From contig NZ_FYEH01000006.1 in the NCBI RefSeq assembly GCF_900187945.1, positions 1 through 64,000 of the forward strand: 64,000 nucleotides of DNA. The letters are read 5' to 3'. Both the position numbers and the translations under genes were made by a program. The notes beneath the pieces were generated by a model, which was not told the origin of the DNA, searched no databases, and saw only the letters and a list, made by a program, of their open reading frames with translations. The stretch is from Arboricoccus pini. GTDB lineage: Bacteria; Pseudomonadota; Alphaproteobacteria; Geminicoccales; Geminicoccaceae. This document shows positions 39,790 through 48,457 of the stretch, in pieces (position 1 is the first letter of the stretch; the number at the start of each line of letters is the position of its first letter).

Positions 39790-40692
39790 ATGGCGAAAGC
39801 AACCTCGGAGCGGGCGCCGCCGCTGACGCGCAGCGATACCGGCCGGCAGCCACGCAAGCTGGCACCGGAGCATCTCTGGGGGGTCGTCTTCGTCCTCCCC
39901 TATATCGCCATCTTCCTGCTTTTCGTGGTCTACCCGGTGGGCTACGGGCTCTGGCTCGGCGCCGATTGGACGAAGCTGCAAGCGCTCTTTGCCGACCCGC
40001 TCTACTATCGAACGGCAGTCAACACGCTCATTCTTCTTCTGGTGGGCGTGAACCTCAAGATGTTCATAGCATTACTGCTCTCAGGCTATCTGCTCCAGCC
40101 TTATAAGTGGATGCCGTTCGTCTTCATGCTCATTGTCCTGCCCTGGGCAATGCCGGCCATCCCGACCTTCATCTCGGTGCGCTGGATGCTGAACGGTCAA
40201 TGGGGCCTGATCAACAACTTTATCTGGACGTTTTGGGAGATCGAGGGGCCCGGCTGGCTCACCAGTCCCAGCCTCGCCATGGGCTCGGTCGTCACCTTTT
40301 ATCTCTGGAAGTGGGTGCCGTTCTGGACGGTCATCTTCGTCGCCGGCCGGACCGCGATTCCCAAGGAGCTCTACGAGGCCGCAGCCATCGACGGCGCTCG
40401 CGGGCTGCAGATGTTCCGCTTCGTGACCTTCCCGATGATGGCCAGCCTCTATCTTATCTGCACCGTGCTTTCGATGATCTGGACGCTGGGCGACTATAAC
40501 ACGGTCCGCTTCATCACGGGCGGCGGCCCCGTCCTCTCGACGCATGTGCTGGCCACACTGGGCATACGCGACGCCTTTGAAGTGGGCGATCCCGGTCTCG
40601 GGATGGCAGCGGTGATCTCGGCCTTGCCGCTGCTGGTGCCACTCGTCGCTTTTCTGGTGTGGAAAATGAACAAGGAGCACGTCCAGCTATGA
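39790..40692 (+). CDS. Sugar ABC transporter permease (MalF/UgpA type)
   Basis: This is a 300-residue inner-membrane permease with six membrane segments. The ATPase-contact EAA loop reads KELYEAAAIDGARGLQMF. It begins 6 bases after the binding-protein gene and overlaps the next permease by 4 bases. Confidence 0.93.
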   Translation: MAKATSERAPPLTRSDTGRQPRKLAPEHLWGVVFVLPYIAIFLLFVVYPVGYGLWLGADWTKLQALFADPLYYRTAVNTLILLLVGVNLKMFIALLLSGYLLQPYKWMPFVFMLIVLPWAMPAIPTFISVRWMLNGQWGLINNFIWTFWEIEGPGWLTSPSLAMGSVVTFYLWKWVPFWTVIFVAGRTAIPKELYEAAAIDGARGLQMFRFVTFPMMASLYLICTVLSMIWTLGDYNTVRFITGGGPVLSTHVLATLGIRDAFEVGDPGLGMAAVISALPLLVPLVAFLVWKMNKEHVQL

Positions 40693-41564
40693 GCGCGGCT
40701 GAAACCGCCCCCGCGCACGCGGTGGGCAAAGGCGGCATCGGCGCCCACCTCGCTGCGCTCCTGATCGCCCTCCTCCTCCTCTTCTGGACGCTCTTGCCGA
40801 TCTACAACATGATCCTGGTCGCGCTCGAACCCGGCGACTCCGTCTTCTCGGGTGCGCTCTGGCCCGAGACTTTCAGCCTCGAAAATTTCCGCATCGTCTT
40901 CACCCAGGACCACTGGTACCTGAAGCATTTCTGGTTGCAGATGCTCAACAGCCTGATCGTCGGGCTGGCGGCCGCTTTCTTCACGGTGCTGATCGGCTCG
41001 ATGGCGAGCTTCTCCATCCAGCGGCTCAGGCTGCGCTACGGCACGCTGCTATCGAACACGGCTCTGCTCAGCTACGCCATCCCGCTCTCGTTCCTGGCAA
41101 TCCCGTTTTACAATATTCTCCATAATTACGGGCTCCTGGACAATCTCTGGGCCTTGATCATCGTGGCCGTCACCTTTGCCACGCCCTATGCGATCTTCAT
41201 CTTCTCACAATACAGCGCCAGCATCCCGATCGAGCTCGACGAGGCAGCACGAATCGACGGTGCCAGTGTACCGCAGATCTATTTCAAGCTTTATATGCCA
41301 CTCATGCGGCCGGCCCTGGTGGCTGTCGGCACCTACGCCCTCCTGCTCGCCTGGAACGAATATCTCTATGCGTTCCTGCTGCTTTCCTCGGAGACGACGG
41401 TCACGGTGCCGGTAGCACTTGGCTATTTCCTTTCCAGCGACGACAGTCCCTGGAACATCCTGATGGCAGCGGCGCTGATCTACTCCATCCCGCCGCTCGT
41501 CATCTATTATGCGATGCGCAGGCACATGACGACCGGCTTGACGGTAGGCTCCGTCAAAGGATGA
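40689..41564 (+). CDS. Sugar ABC transporter permease (MalG/UgpE type)
   Basis: This is a 291-residue partner permease with six membrane segments and an EAA loop (PIELDEAARIDGASVPQIYF). The ATG at 40689 overlaps the previous stop (ATGA). No ATPase gene accompanies the operon; the next gene is a tRNA. A shared MsmX/UgpC-like ATPase elsewhere is expected. Confidence 0.93.
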   Translation: MSAAETAPAHAVGKGGIGAHLAALLIALLLLFWTLLPIYNMILVALEPGDSVFSGALWPETFSLENFRIVFTQDHWYLKHFWLQMLNSLIVGLAAAFFTVLIGSMASFSIQRLRLRYGTLLSNTALLSYAIPLSFLAIPFYNILHNYGLLDNLWALIIVAVTFATPYAIFIFSQYSASIPIELDEAARIDGASVPQIYFKLYMPLMRPALVAVGTYALLLAWNEYLYAFLLLSSETTVTVPVALGYFLSSDDSPWNILMAAALIYSIPPLVIYYAMRRHMTTGLTVGSVKG

Positions 41565-41640
41565 TCCCACAAGCTGCCGCGAGGGCCGCTTGTGACCCTT
41601 GCCCACGGGCATTCGTCCCCTTATGTTCCGCCGCGCCGGC

Positions 41641-41715
41641 GGACCCCTAGCTCAATGGTAGAGCATTCGACTTTTAATCGACCGGTTCCGGGTTCGAGTC
41701 CCGGGGGGTCCACCA
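41641..41715 (+). tRNA. tRNA-Lys (anticodon UUU)
   Basis: This is a 75-base tRNA with encoded CCA. The acceptor GGACCCC pairs with GGGGTCC; the D arm is GCTC/GAGC; the anticodon loop CTTTTAA gives UUU; the T arm is CCGGG-TTCGAGT-CCCGG. The top pair of the anticodon stem is mismatched (T-C). Its 3' end is the integration target of the element to the right. Confidence 0.95.
41699..41715. repeat. attL (tRNA 3' end copy)
   Basis: TCCCGGGGGGTCCACCA, the end of tRNA-Lys, is identical to 58034-58050. Confidence 0.92.
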
Positions 41716-41781
41716 CCGGCCTACTAACGTGTTGAAACGCCGTCGAAATCCAGTAATATCAAGACTTTGAGGCGCCCAAGA

Positions 41782-41803
41782 GGTACACACAGCAGGTACA
41801 CAC
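41782..41803. repeat. Putative integrase arm sites next to attL
   Basis: GGTACACAC occurs at 41782-41790 and 41795-41803, a 13-base period, between the tRNA and the integrase start. The same pair occurs near attR, so these are probably integrase arm-binding sites. Confidence 0.65.
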
Positions 41804-41816
41804 GGGCTTCAAAGCG

Positions 41817-43376
41817 ATGGTTGCGATGGCCTCACCTTGGCGACATCCGAGCACCGGCGTCTATCACCTAAGGCGGCGCATTCCGCTGGACCTTCGAGCG
41901 GCTTTTCACGGCCGTGACATCGTAAAGCGCTCACTGAGGACCAAAGACCCAGCCGAGGCCAAACGGCTCTTTGTTGCCGCCAATGCTGAGCTGGAGGCGG
42001 AGTTTGAGGCGGCCCGAAAGCGGCACCCGGCCAGCAATGCCCTCTCGCCGCTTCCTGCCCAACGAGAGATCACCAGCGAAGACGTGAACCGCATAGGCCA
42101 CAACTTCCTTGTGCAACTCCTAGAGGAAGACGAAGGGGCGCGCTCCGAAGGCTTGGACGACAGGTATTTTCGGAAGCTCACGGACACCTCTGAGTGGGTT
42201 CAAGAGATCGCCCGCATCAGCTTGGCCCGAGGCGATCTCTCACTCAACGATGACAACATTTCGGAGGCGCTAGCTGCTGAGGGCTTGAGTGCTGAAAAAG
42301 ACTCGCCCGCGTATCGAGCCGTGGGAATGGCGATCCTTAAGGCGTTCGTTACAGCCGGTGAGTTGGAGAGCCGCCGCAATCAAGGCGAGGTGGTTAACAC
42401 GCCAGATCGCATTGAACCGCCCGGCGTGACACCCAGCGGCCCAACCTTGAGCCAACTCTGTGAGCGCTGGGCAGCCGCGACGAACCCAACGGGACGCACG
42501 GCAAAAGAGTGGGCCATGTCCGCCCGCCGTTTCGATGAAATCACCAAGAGCACTCCTATTGAGGCACTCACGGTCGAGCAGATCGAGGCTTACCGCGATA
42601 GCCTTCTGGCGTCAGGGAAGCACCCCGCCACGGCTAAGAAGCTTGTGGGGGCAGTCCGCACCCTCCTGAACTTCGCCACCGAGAAACGCCTCATCCCAGC
42701 CAATCCGGCTGCATCCGTGCGCGTCAAGGTGACCAAGGCGCCGTTGAAGCGACGGCTTCCGTTCGACGCTGACGACCTCAGGACGATCTTCAAGGGCTTC
42801 CCGGTGTTCACCCAGCGGGAAAGGCCGAAGGCTGGCGGCGGTGAGGCGGCCTACTGGCTTCCGCTTTTGGCGCTCTATACGGGGGCCAGATTGGAGGAAC
42901 TGGGGCAGGCTCTCCTGTCGGACGTGAGGACAAGCCCTGATGGCATTCCTTATCTAGACATCAACGACGATGACCCTGGCAAGAGCCTGAAGACCATCAG
43001 CAGCCGCAGGCGCATTCCGCTGCATCCTCGCCTCATCGAACTCGGCTTTGGCACCTATGCCGATGACCTCCGGTCCAAAGGGCAGGTCAGGCTATTCCCT
43101 GAGCTTCAGCCCGACGTGTTCGGCAAATGGACCGGCAACTGGTCCAAGTGGTGGGGACGCTACAGCAGGCAGCACGGCATGACCGATCCGCGAAAAGTCT
43201 TTCATAGCTTCCGGCATGCGTTCAAGGATGCTTGCCGAGACGCGGATATACCGCGAGAGGTCCATGACGCACTTACGGGCCACTCAGAGGGCCGCAATGA
43301 GGGCGAAGGGTATGGCACCGGGTTCAGCCTTAAGAGGCTCCATGAGGCGATCTGCAAGCTCAGCTATAAGCCGTAG
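41817..43376 (+). CDS. int: Tyrosine recombinase (integrase)
   Basis: This is a 519-residue phage-type integrase. An N-terminal DUF6538-like domain (GVYHLRRRIPLDLR) and a SAM-like core-binding domain (TPIEALTVEQIEAYRDSLL) precede the catalytic domain. Active-site residues: Arg358 in YTGARLEEL, HSFRHAFKD, LTGHSE and the nucleophile Tyr499 in GYGTGFSL. It catalyses integration into and excision from the tRNA-Lys gene. It lies 101 bases from the tRNA. Its end overlaps the next gene's start. Confidence 0.95.
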   Translation: MVAMASPWRHPSTGVYHLRRRIPLDLRAAFHGRDIVKRSLRTKDPAEAKRLFVAANAELEAEFEAARKRHPASNALSPLPAQREITSEDVNRIGHNFLVQLLEEDEGARSEGLDDRYFRKLTDTSEWVQEIARISLARGDLSLNDDNISEALAAEGLSAEKDSPAYRAVGMAILKAFVTAGELESRRNQGEVVNTPDRIEPPGVTPSGPTLSQLCERWAAATNPTGRTAKEWAMSARRFDEITKSTPIEALTVEQIEAYRDSLLASGKHPATAKKLVGAVRTLLNFATEKRLIPANPAASVRVKVTKAPLKRRLPFDADDLRTIFKGFPVFTQRERPKAGGGEAAYWLPLLALYTGARLEELGQALLSDVRTSPDGIPYLDINDDDPGKSLKTISSRRRIPLHPRLIELGFGTYADDLRSKGQVRLFPELQPDVFGKWTGNWSKWWGRYSRQHGMTDPRKVFHSFRHAFKDACRDADIPREVHDALTGHSEGRNEGEGYGTGFSLKRLHEAICKLSYKP

Positions 43377-43713
43377 CGCCCTCTCGTTGCTCTTTCTAAC
43401 CTCGGCATGCACGCAACCTGAGCAGGCCGGTGGGGCGGACGCCAATGCAACATACCACGTGGCCGATACGGCGGACGGCTTCACGCTCTCGCTAGATTAT
43501 TCCCGCTACCAGTTCATCCCCGAGACGGATGCGCTGATTGCCTCTTGCAAATCGGCTTTGCTCAGTCGCGCCTATGAGGTTGCAGAGGAGCGCGGACGGG
43601 AGTTGGAGCCGATCAACGAGCAGCGCATAAAAGTGTCTACTGGTCGCAACGGCGTGACCGGCATAACCTCGTGCGCAGCCAGCGTGCCTGCAAGTTACCG
43701 CAGAGGGTCCTGA
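43342..43713 (+). CDS. Small lipoprotein carried by the element
   Basis: This is 123 residues from the ATG at 43342 (AGAGG upstream), overlapping the integrase end by 35 bases. A basic N-terminus and hydrophobic stretch end in a lipobox (FLTSAC). Two later Cys (IASCKSALL, ITSCAAS) could form a disulfide. The function is unknown. It might serve surface exclusion or envelope protection, as many prophage lipoproteins do; that is inference. Confidence 0.65.
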   Translation: MRRSASSAISRSALSLLFLTSACTQPEQAGGADANATYHVADTADGFTLSLDYSRYQFIPETDALIASCKSALLSRAYEVAEERGRELEPINEQRIKVSTGRNGVTGITSCAASVPASYRRGS

Positions 43714-43717
43714 AGAG

Positions 43718-44695
43718 ATGCTCGTGGAAGCAATTTGTCCAATCTGGGATGTTCCGGCCGAGCGCGATCCTATCGTTGGAAATGCCGTCACCTACCGTTC
43801 TCCGCGAACGGACGGCGCATATACCTTAATCCGCGCCGCCCTGCCGATGCTCCAGAATCTCGATGAGGCTGCTAAGGCACGCCTAACTTCATGGGTGGTC
43901 GAGCAGCACCGCGCCGGCGATGAGTCTCCGAGGATCACATCAGACACCCTGTCCTTGATTGAAAACAAGCACTCTATGCCACTGAACCGCAGGTTCGATC
44001 AGCTACTACTGTTCTTCGCCACCCGAGAGCGCATACTCGGCTATAGGCTCGATCTCGGGAACCAGCACACAAACCAGTTTTCAGATGATGGGGCGGCGGC
44101 TGCGGCATGGACCGAGTGCAGAACGATCCAAGAGTTAGCCAATCTTTGTCGTCTTCTTATGGGGCGTCGCCTTGTCCAATTTAACGGCGGCGAACTTTCA
44201 CTGACTGTGAATGGGTATGAGCGGCTTGAGGTCCTGCAGACGCAACCCACTGTCTCTCTCCAAGGCTTCGTTGCGATGTGGTTCGATACCACGATGGACG
44301 ACGTCTACCAGCGAGGCATTGCACCTGCCATCGAAGACTGCCGCTACACTCCAATGAGGATCGACCGCAAGGAGCACATCAATAAGATTGACGATGAGAT
44401 CATAGCCGAGATCAGAAGGTCACGCTTCATGATCGCTGATTTTACCTGCGGCACCATCTCAGATGGTGAGCGCAAAGAAGCAATTGCCCGCGGTGGTGTT
44501 TATTACGAGGCGGGGTTTGCTCGGGGTCTGAACATACCCGTCTTCTGGACTTGCCGCAAAGACATGATCGAACACGTCCACTTCGACACGAGACAATACG
44601 CGCACATCTTGTGGGAAGACCCCGATGAACTCAGGAAGAAGCTAAAGAACTGTATCGAGGCGGTGCTCGGCACGCGGTATATTAGCGCCCCTTGA
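43718..44695 (+). CDS. Nucleoside deoxyribosyltransferase-like protein, possible defence cargo
   Basis: This is 325 residues. The C-terminal third has the nucleoside 2-deoxyribosyltransferase-like pattern: GFVAMWFDTTMDDVY, AIEDCRYTPMRIDRKEH, IDDEIIAEIRRSRFMIADFT, GGVYYEAGFARGLNIPVFWTC and HFDTRQYAHILW. The N-terminal 180 residues look like a sensor or helix-turn-helix region of unknown type. Such domains act as nucleotide or NAD-related effectors in several conflict systems (established for the superfamily, not for this protein). Position beside the integrase fits accessory cargo. Confidence 0.7.
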   Translation: MLVEAICPIWDVPAERDPIVGNAVTYRSPRTDGAYTLIRAALPMLQNLDEAAKARLTSWVVEQHRAGDESPRITSDTLSLIENKHSMPLNRRFDQLLLFFATRERILGYRLDLGNQHTNQFSDDGAAAAAWTECRTIQELANLCRLLMGRRLVQFNGGELSLTVNGYERLEVLQTQPTVSLQGFVAMWFDTTMDDVYQRGIAPAIEDCRYTPMRIDRKEHINKIDDEIIAEIRRSRFMIADFTCGTISDGERKEAIARGGVYYEAGFARGLNIPVFWTCRKDMIEHVHFDTRQYAHILWEDPDELRKKLKNCIEAVLGTRYISAP

Positions 44696-44981
44696 CCAAG
44701 TGGCCCTCGGCCGCCGCCAGCACGACTTTCATTCGTTGCGGCGATCCACCATAGCGGCCTCGGGGCTGAGTACGGGTCGCCTCACTTCTTGCACTCCGGG
44801 CTGCCCGCATAGACACCCGCCTTATCGAACTTTGCCCACCGGCATGCATGACCCGCGTCTATCATGAGACGGCCTAGGTCTTGTCCACCAGTCTGACAGA
44901 AGCCCACTTTTCTAGCGTGATTCCATCGGTTGCACGCTTGCTCGCAGGTCACGTCACTGAGCGCATCGAGTGGAAAAGCAT
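44696..44981. other. Short non-coding gap in the element
   Basis: These 286 bases lack a supported gene. They probably hold the promoter for the following small-gene operon. Confidence 0.4.
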
Positions 44982-45182
44982 ATGACCCTAGGTGGGCCTA
45001 CCACGCCCAAGCCACGGAGAAACAATCCCGAGACCAAGTCCGACCGCTACAACTCTATCGCCGATCGTCTGGCGGCCACCGATAGTCCGCACCAGATGCT
45101 CCTCCTAGAGGCCATCGCCGCGCTACGCCAAGCGGCACAGGATGCGAAGCGGATGAGTGGCACCAAGAAGGGCACCAAATGA
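44982..45182 (+). CDS. Small unknown protein of the element
   Basis: This is 66 residues from the ATG at 44982 (GGAAAAG upstream; a GTG at 44970 is possible). It is basic, with a central helix LLLEAIAALRQAAQDAKRM. It overlaps the next gene by 4 bases. Unrecognised. Confidence 0.55.
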   Translation: MTLGGPTTPKPRRNNPETKSDRYNSIADRLAATDSPHQMLLLEAIAALRQAAQDAKRMSGTKKGTK

Positions 45183-45373
45183 CCCGCGTTGATCGAGACA
45201 CGTTTCGTCGGTTCATTGAGGAATATCCGGGCGTCCTGACCCCCGAGTGGAACAGCGAGGGTGACCCGCCGATCCGCGACTGGCGGGACGCGCAGGGCAT
45301 TCTACGCGCCAGCCATCAGCTTCCCGCCGAGGAAGGGGATACGCAGGACGAGTGGTTCGAGGTGGACGCATGA
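45179..45373 (+). CDS. Small acidic unknown protein of the element
   Basis: This is 64 acidic residues with many Asp, Glu and Trp (DTQDEWFEVDA at the end). It has ATGA overlaps with both neighbours, so it belongs to a coupled four-gene unit ending in Rha. Acidic small phage proteins may be DNA mimics, but nothing here proves that. Confidence 0.6.
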   Translation: MTRVDRDTFRRFIEEYPGVLTPEWNSEGDPPIRDWRDAQGILRASHQLPAEEGDTQDEWFEVDA

Positions 45374-45741
45374 AGCATCTAGCCGTCCTGCTATCTCTGC
45401 TAGCCGCTGCCCCGGCCGTGGCCGCGACACCTCGCGTTGTCGATGGCGACACGCTGGTCCTCGATGGCACGCGGTGGAGGCTGTGCGGTATTGATGCGCC
45501 CGAGCACGATGCGCCTGGCGGCTCAGAGGCTACGGCATACTTACACAAGCTCGTAGACGGCCGAGACGTAACGTGCAGCCTCGCCTGCAACCGAACAGAC
45601 CGATACGGACGCAGCGTGGGGTTCTGTAGCGTCGCAGGTAAGGACCTTGGCCGCCTCATGATCGACGCCGGGCATGCCTGCCGCTGGGCGCGCTATGATA
45701 ACGGCGTCTATCGAGGTGCCGAAGAGTGCAAGAGGCGCTGA
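45370..45741 (+). CDS. Secreted staphylococcal-nuclease-like protein
   Basis: This is a 123-residue SNase-like nuclease. A signal peptide (AVLLSLLAAAPAVAAT) leads into VVDGDTLVLDGTRWRLCGIDAPE, with the calcium-site Asp residues and catalytic Arg and Glu, and then DRYGRSVG with the second catalytic Arg. Four Cys could form disulfides, as suits a periplasmic enzyme. It may degrade incoming DNA in the periplasm or serve superinfection control; this is inference. Confidence 0.88.
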   Translation: MKHLAVLLSLLAAAPAVAATPRVVDGDTLVLDGTRWRLCGIDAPEHDAPGGSEATAYLHKLVDGRDVTCSLACNRTDRYGRSVGFCSVAGKDLGRLMIDAGHACRWARYDNGVYRGAEECKRR

Positions 45742-46279
45742 AAAGGCAGCCGCCCGCCAACGTGGTGCAGTCACCGCCCACGCCTTCAAGCAGTGGTTCC
45801 ACAAGACGCTCATACCTGAGGTCGAGCGCCGGATGGCCCCCACGGAGAAGGTTCGCTTCGGCTTTATTGACGAGGCCAAGCCCGAAGAGAAAGCCCCAGC
45901 CGCCCCCGTCAATGACCGCCTCGCGCACCTCGTGGGCGGCACCGAACTCGTCACCGCGCGTGACGGCAAGGTGTTCACCACGAGCCTTCAGGTGGCGAAG
46001 GTCTTTGGGAAGCGCCACGACAACATCCTAAGCCTGATCGACAGCATCTCGTATCAGGCGGGGAGCACTGCACTTGATTTTAAGTTCAGTAGCTACACAG
46101 ACGTCACGGGGCGCAAGCTGCGGATGTTCGAGATGGGCCGAGACGGGTTCACGCTCCTCGCCATGGGTTTCACTGGGGCCAAGGACCCGATCGAGCAGGC
46201 GGGGGCAGTCTGCTCAATTTTAAGCAGACCCCCACATAGAGCCTCAAGGCGGCCACATAGGACTTCAGCTCAAAATTGA
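45695..46279 (+). CDS. Rha-type phage regulatory protein, C-terminus altered
   Basis: The pRha domain is clear: LVTARDGKVFTTSLQVAKVF, GKRHDNILSLID and a tail FEMGRDGFTLLAMGFTGAK. The normal continuation (KxxxFKxxYIxAFNxME) is replaced by a short unrelated Arg-rich tail that runs into a palindromic region. The start is uncertain: ATG at 45695 or GTG at 45716, both inside the SNase gene. Rha proteins act as phage antirepressors or interfere with infection; this copy may be truncated. Confidence 0.75.
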   Translation: MITASIEVPKSARGAEKAAARQRGAVTAHAFKQWFHKTLIPEVERRMAPTEKVRFGFIDEAKPEEKAPAAPVNDRLAHLVGGTELVTARDGKVFTTSLQVAKVFGKRHDNILSLIDSISYQAGSTALDFKFSSYTDVTGRKLRMFEMGRDGFTLLAMGFTGAKDPIEQAGAVCSILSRPPHRASRRPHRTSAQN

Positions 46280-46281
46280 GC
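46208..46281. promoter_or_regulatory. Pair of operator-like palindromes
   Basis: GCTCAATTTTAAGC (46212-46225) and GCTCAAAATTGAGC (46268-46281) are near-identical when one is read on the opposite strand. The first is embedded in GTCTGCT...AGCAGAC. The pair spans the end of the Rha gene. They look like binding sites for a dimeric repressor or a structured terminator. Confidence 0.5.
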
Positions 46282-47482
46282 AGAAGTGCGTCAGCCTGAT
46301 AACTAGCATCCTAATGGACGCCGCAGTGTGCAGCATGGCGCTTCCAATGGCCTCAGCCACCTCCCAGAAAACACGCTAAAGTAACGTAACGCTAACGCCG
46401 GCAGGTATCACCCTACATGCCAACCCCGTATCGCGCGTTCTTGCCCACCCCCGCCTGACGCTACGGGCATGTTTGAGAGCCTTGGGCGGACTTGATGACG
46501 GCCTCAGGTTCCAAGCGGGAGGCTTAGGCGAACATCTCGTACCGCCCGGAACCATATCGCGTCTCATGGCGAGCCTGTAGAGCACCCGCTGGTTAACTAT
46601 AGGCGCTCCCATGGTGAACTCTAGGAGTATCACCTGTATCTATTATCTATGGAGTCTCTAAGGAAGTCCTATAGATTATCTTTTCATACCATACTTTTAC
46701 AGATGAAGTCAAGGTCGAAAACACAGATGAGCGCGCTATTGGGCCAGTTTAGATAGATATACTAGGTGAACTGCATTCACGGCACAGCACCGTCTGAGCC
46801 TGCCCCCGCCACCGCGATATTCTGTGCAAAAATCTCAGCCCCTTACATAGAGCAAAGTCACGGCCCTTCCCCCATGGCCCCCTCGGAGTCCACCGAAAGG
46901 TTGGCCTAGGGCAGCCTCTTGCCGTGCTACACCCGTACTACGCCACATGCATTCCCATTGGTCAGTCCAAAGGTGAGGCACTGGGTCCTAATGTGCCACA
47001 GGCTGACCACAGGTCCACGCTAAGTCGTTGATATTGCTCAGTGTGCAACGGATACGCAATCCGTTCAAATATTGTCATAAAGGGTATTATTAATCACAAT
47101 TGTTTGGTGTCCTTCGGCGGTCCTCGGGATTGTTCCACGGAGGCACAGAGCGGGGGCATCTGTCGCTGTTTGGGTTCACCTGGAGCTGCGCTATACGGGT
47201 ATCCCGCAGAAAAAGCTAAGGGTCGAGTTTAGCATACCTACAGGTCAAACCCTGTGGAGCGCGGTGAAGCGGGCGTCCTCGCGGGGCGCTGCGGCTCACT
47301 GCTGGCCTAGTTCGTCTTACTGGTCTTTGTGGTTGATGGTCACCGATTGATGGACGAGCTGCTGGCCTGAGTGGTCGGTGGTTCGTCTATCTTCTTTAAT
47401 TCATTCCGGAGGACTTCGGGCCTGACCATTAGAAGACCTGCGCAACGACAGACGAAAGGCAAACTGCGAATGACCGACCACA
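46282..47482. other. 1.2 kb non-coding, AT-richer control region of the element
   Basis: No convincing frame is present. It is clearly more AT-rich than its surroundings (46660-46780 and 47065-47110). It contains a perfect inverted repeat at 47047-47065. It lies between the regulatory genes and the ParB/PolA-like genes, where an origin, partition site or control RNA would be expected. That role is inference. Confidence 0.5.
47047..47065. repeat. Perfect inverted repeat AACGGAT-ATCCGTT
   Basis: A 7-bp stem with a 5-base spacer (ACGCA) is followed by an AT-rich stretch with a TATTAT box near 47086. It may be an operator or a partition/origin element. Confidence 0.5.
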
Positions 47483-48355
47483 ATGAAGACCGCTGGAAAC
47501 CCAGAAATGACGATCACGACTACCTTCTCTTTTGGCGACGGCCATCCGCCTGCCCAGATTGAAGTCGAACGCAGCGAGCAGCCTACGCGCCGCAGCCTTC
47601 ACGCCCTTGCCACGATCTTCCCGAAGATGTCGCAGGAGGCCTTTGATGACCTCGTGGCTGACATCAAGGAACACGGCCAGAGGGAGCCAATAACCGTCCA
47701 CGGGGTCACCGGTGAAGTGATCGACGGGCGTCACCGCTACGAGGCGTGCCTGAAGCTCGGCCTAGAGCCGGTACTCAGGGTCTTCGGAGGTAAAGACGAG
47801 GAGCTTCCCGCCCTTGTCATGTCCTTGAACAGCCACCGGAGGATGTTGACGACGGAGCAGCGGTCCATGGTTGCCGCAAAGATGGCAACACTGGCTGTCG
47901 GGAGGCCCGCACAGGAAATGGGGCCAGCTGGCCCTATTAATTCTGACAGCGAGGAAGAGGCCCCAGTTGATCTATCTGCTGCCGTGTCGATCCCCGACGC
48001 TGCACAGGCCATGAATGTGTCCCCGAGGTCCGTGAAGCGTGCCAAGCGTATCCTCGCATCGGGAAACCAAGAGATCATCGCCAAAGTGGAGGCCGGAGAG
48101 ATGCGGTTGAATACGGCAATCAATACAATCGATCCGCCCAAGCCCTATGAGCATAAGCGCAGTGAAGCCGATAGGCGCACCCAGCTCGCCCTCTTGGTTG
48201 GCGCATACTACGGACGTGTTTGCTCCCGGCCCTCTTTCCCGAAGAACGCAACTGAGGTGGGCATAGCAGCGAAGAACCTTGGCTTTAGTATCCATGACGC
48301 AGACGCCTTGGCCCGGCTCCTCGGTGCGTACGTGCAGGATGTGACGGACTTCTAG
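47483..48355 (+). CDS. ParB/Spo0J-like DNA-binding protein
   Basis: This is 290 residues. The N-terminal ParB/sulfiredoxin-like domain (AFDDLVADIKEHGQREPITV, EVIDGRHRYEACLKLG) is followed by a helix-turn-helix (SIPDAAQAMNVSPRSVKRAKRIL) and a C-terminal region with little similarity. No ParA is encoded nearby. Such orphan ParB-like proteins in mobile elements serve as regulators or partition factors. The start is at 47483, or an ATG at 47507. Confidence 0.85.
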   Translation: MKTAGNPEMTITTTFSFGDGHPPAQIEVERSEQPTRRSLHALATIFPKMSQEAFDDLVADIKEHGQREPITVHGVTGEVIDGRHRYEACLKLGLEPVLRVFGGKDEELPALVMSLNSHRRMLTTEQRSMVAAKMATLAVGRPAQEMGPAGPINSDSEEEAPVDLSAAVSIPDAAQAMNVSPRSVKRAKRILASGNQEIIAKVEAGEMRLNTAINTIDPPKPYEHKRSEADRRTQLALLVGAYYGRVCSRPSFPKNATEVGIAAKNLGFSIHDADALARLLGAYVQDVTDF

Positions 48356-48457
48356 GTCCACTATCCAACAACATCAGGGTGCATCCTCGCCTCTCCTCTC
48401 CTTTGATTGACCATCATGGGGGGGATGGGTGAGGTGTGCCCATGTAAGAAGGCCAGC

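Noticed and set aside
46376-46633. Reverse frame of 85 codons in the element's non-coding region
   Set aside because: No ribosome binding site and no protein-like composition; the region looks regulatory.
46570-46690. CTATAGG-like strings resembling phage RNA polymerase promoters
   Set aside because: Only short partial matches, no repeated 20-base consensus and no phage RNA polymerase gene in the element.
47041-47232. Forward frame of 63 codons
   Set aside because: GTG start without a ribosome binding site; it overlaps the inverted repeat and AT-rich control sequence.
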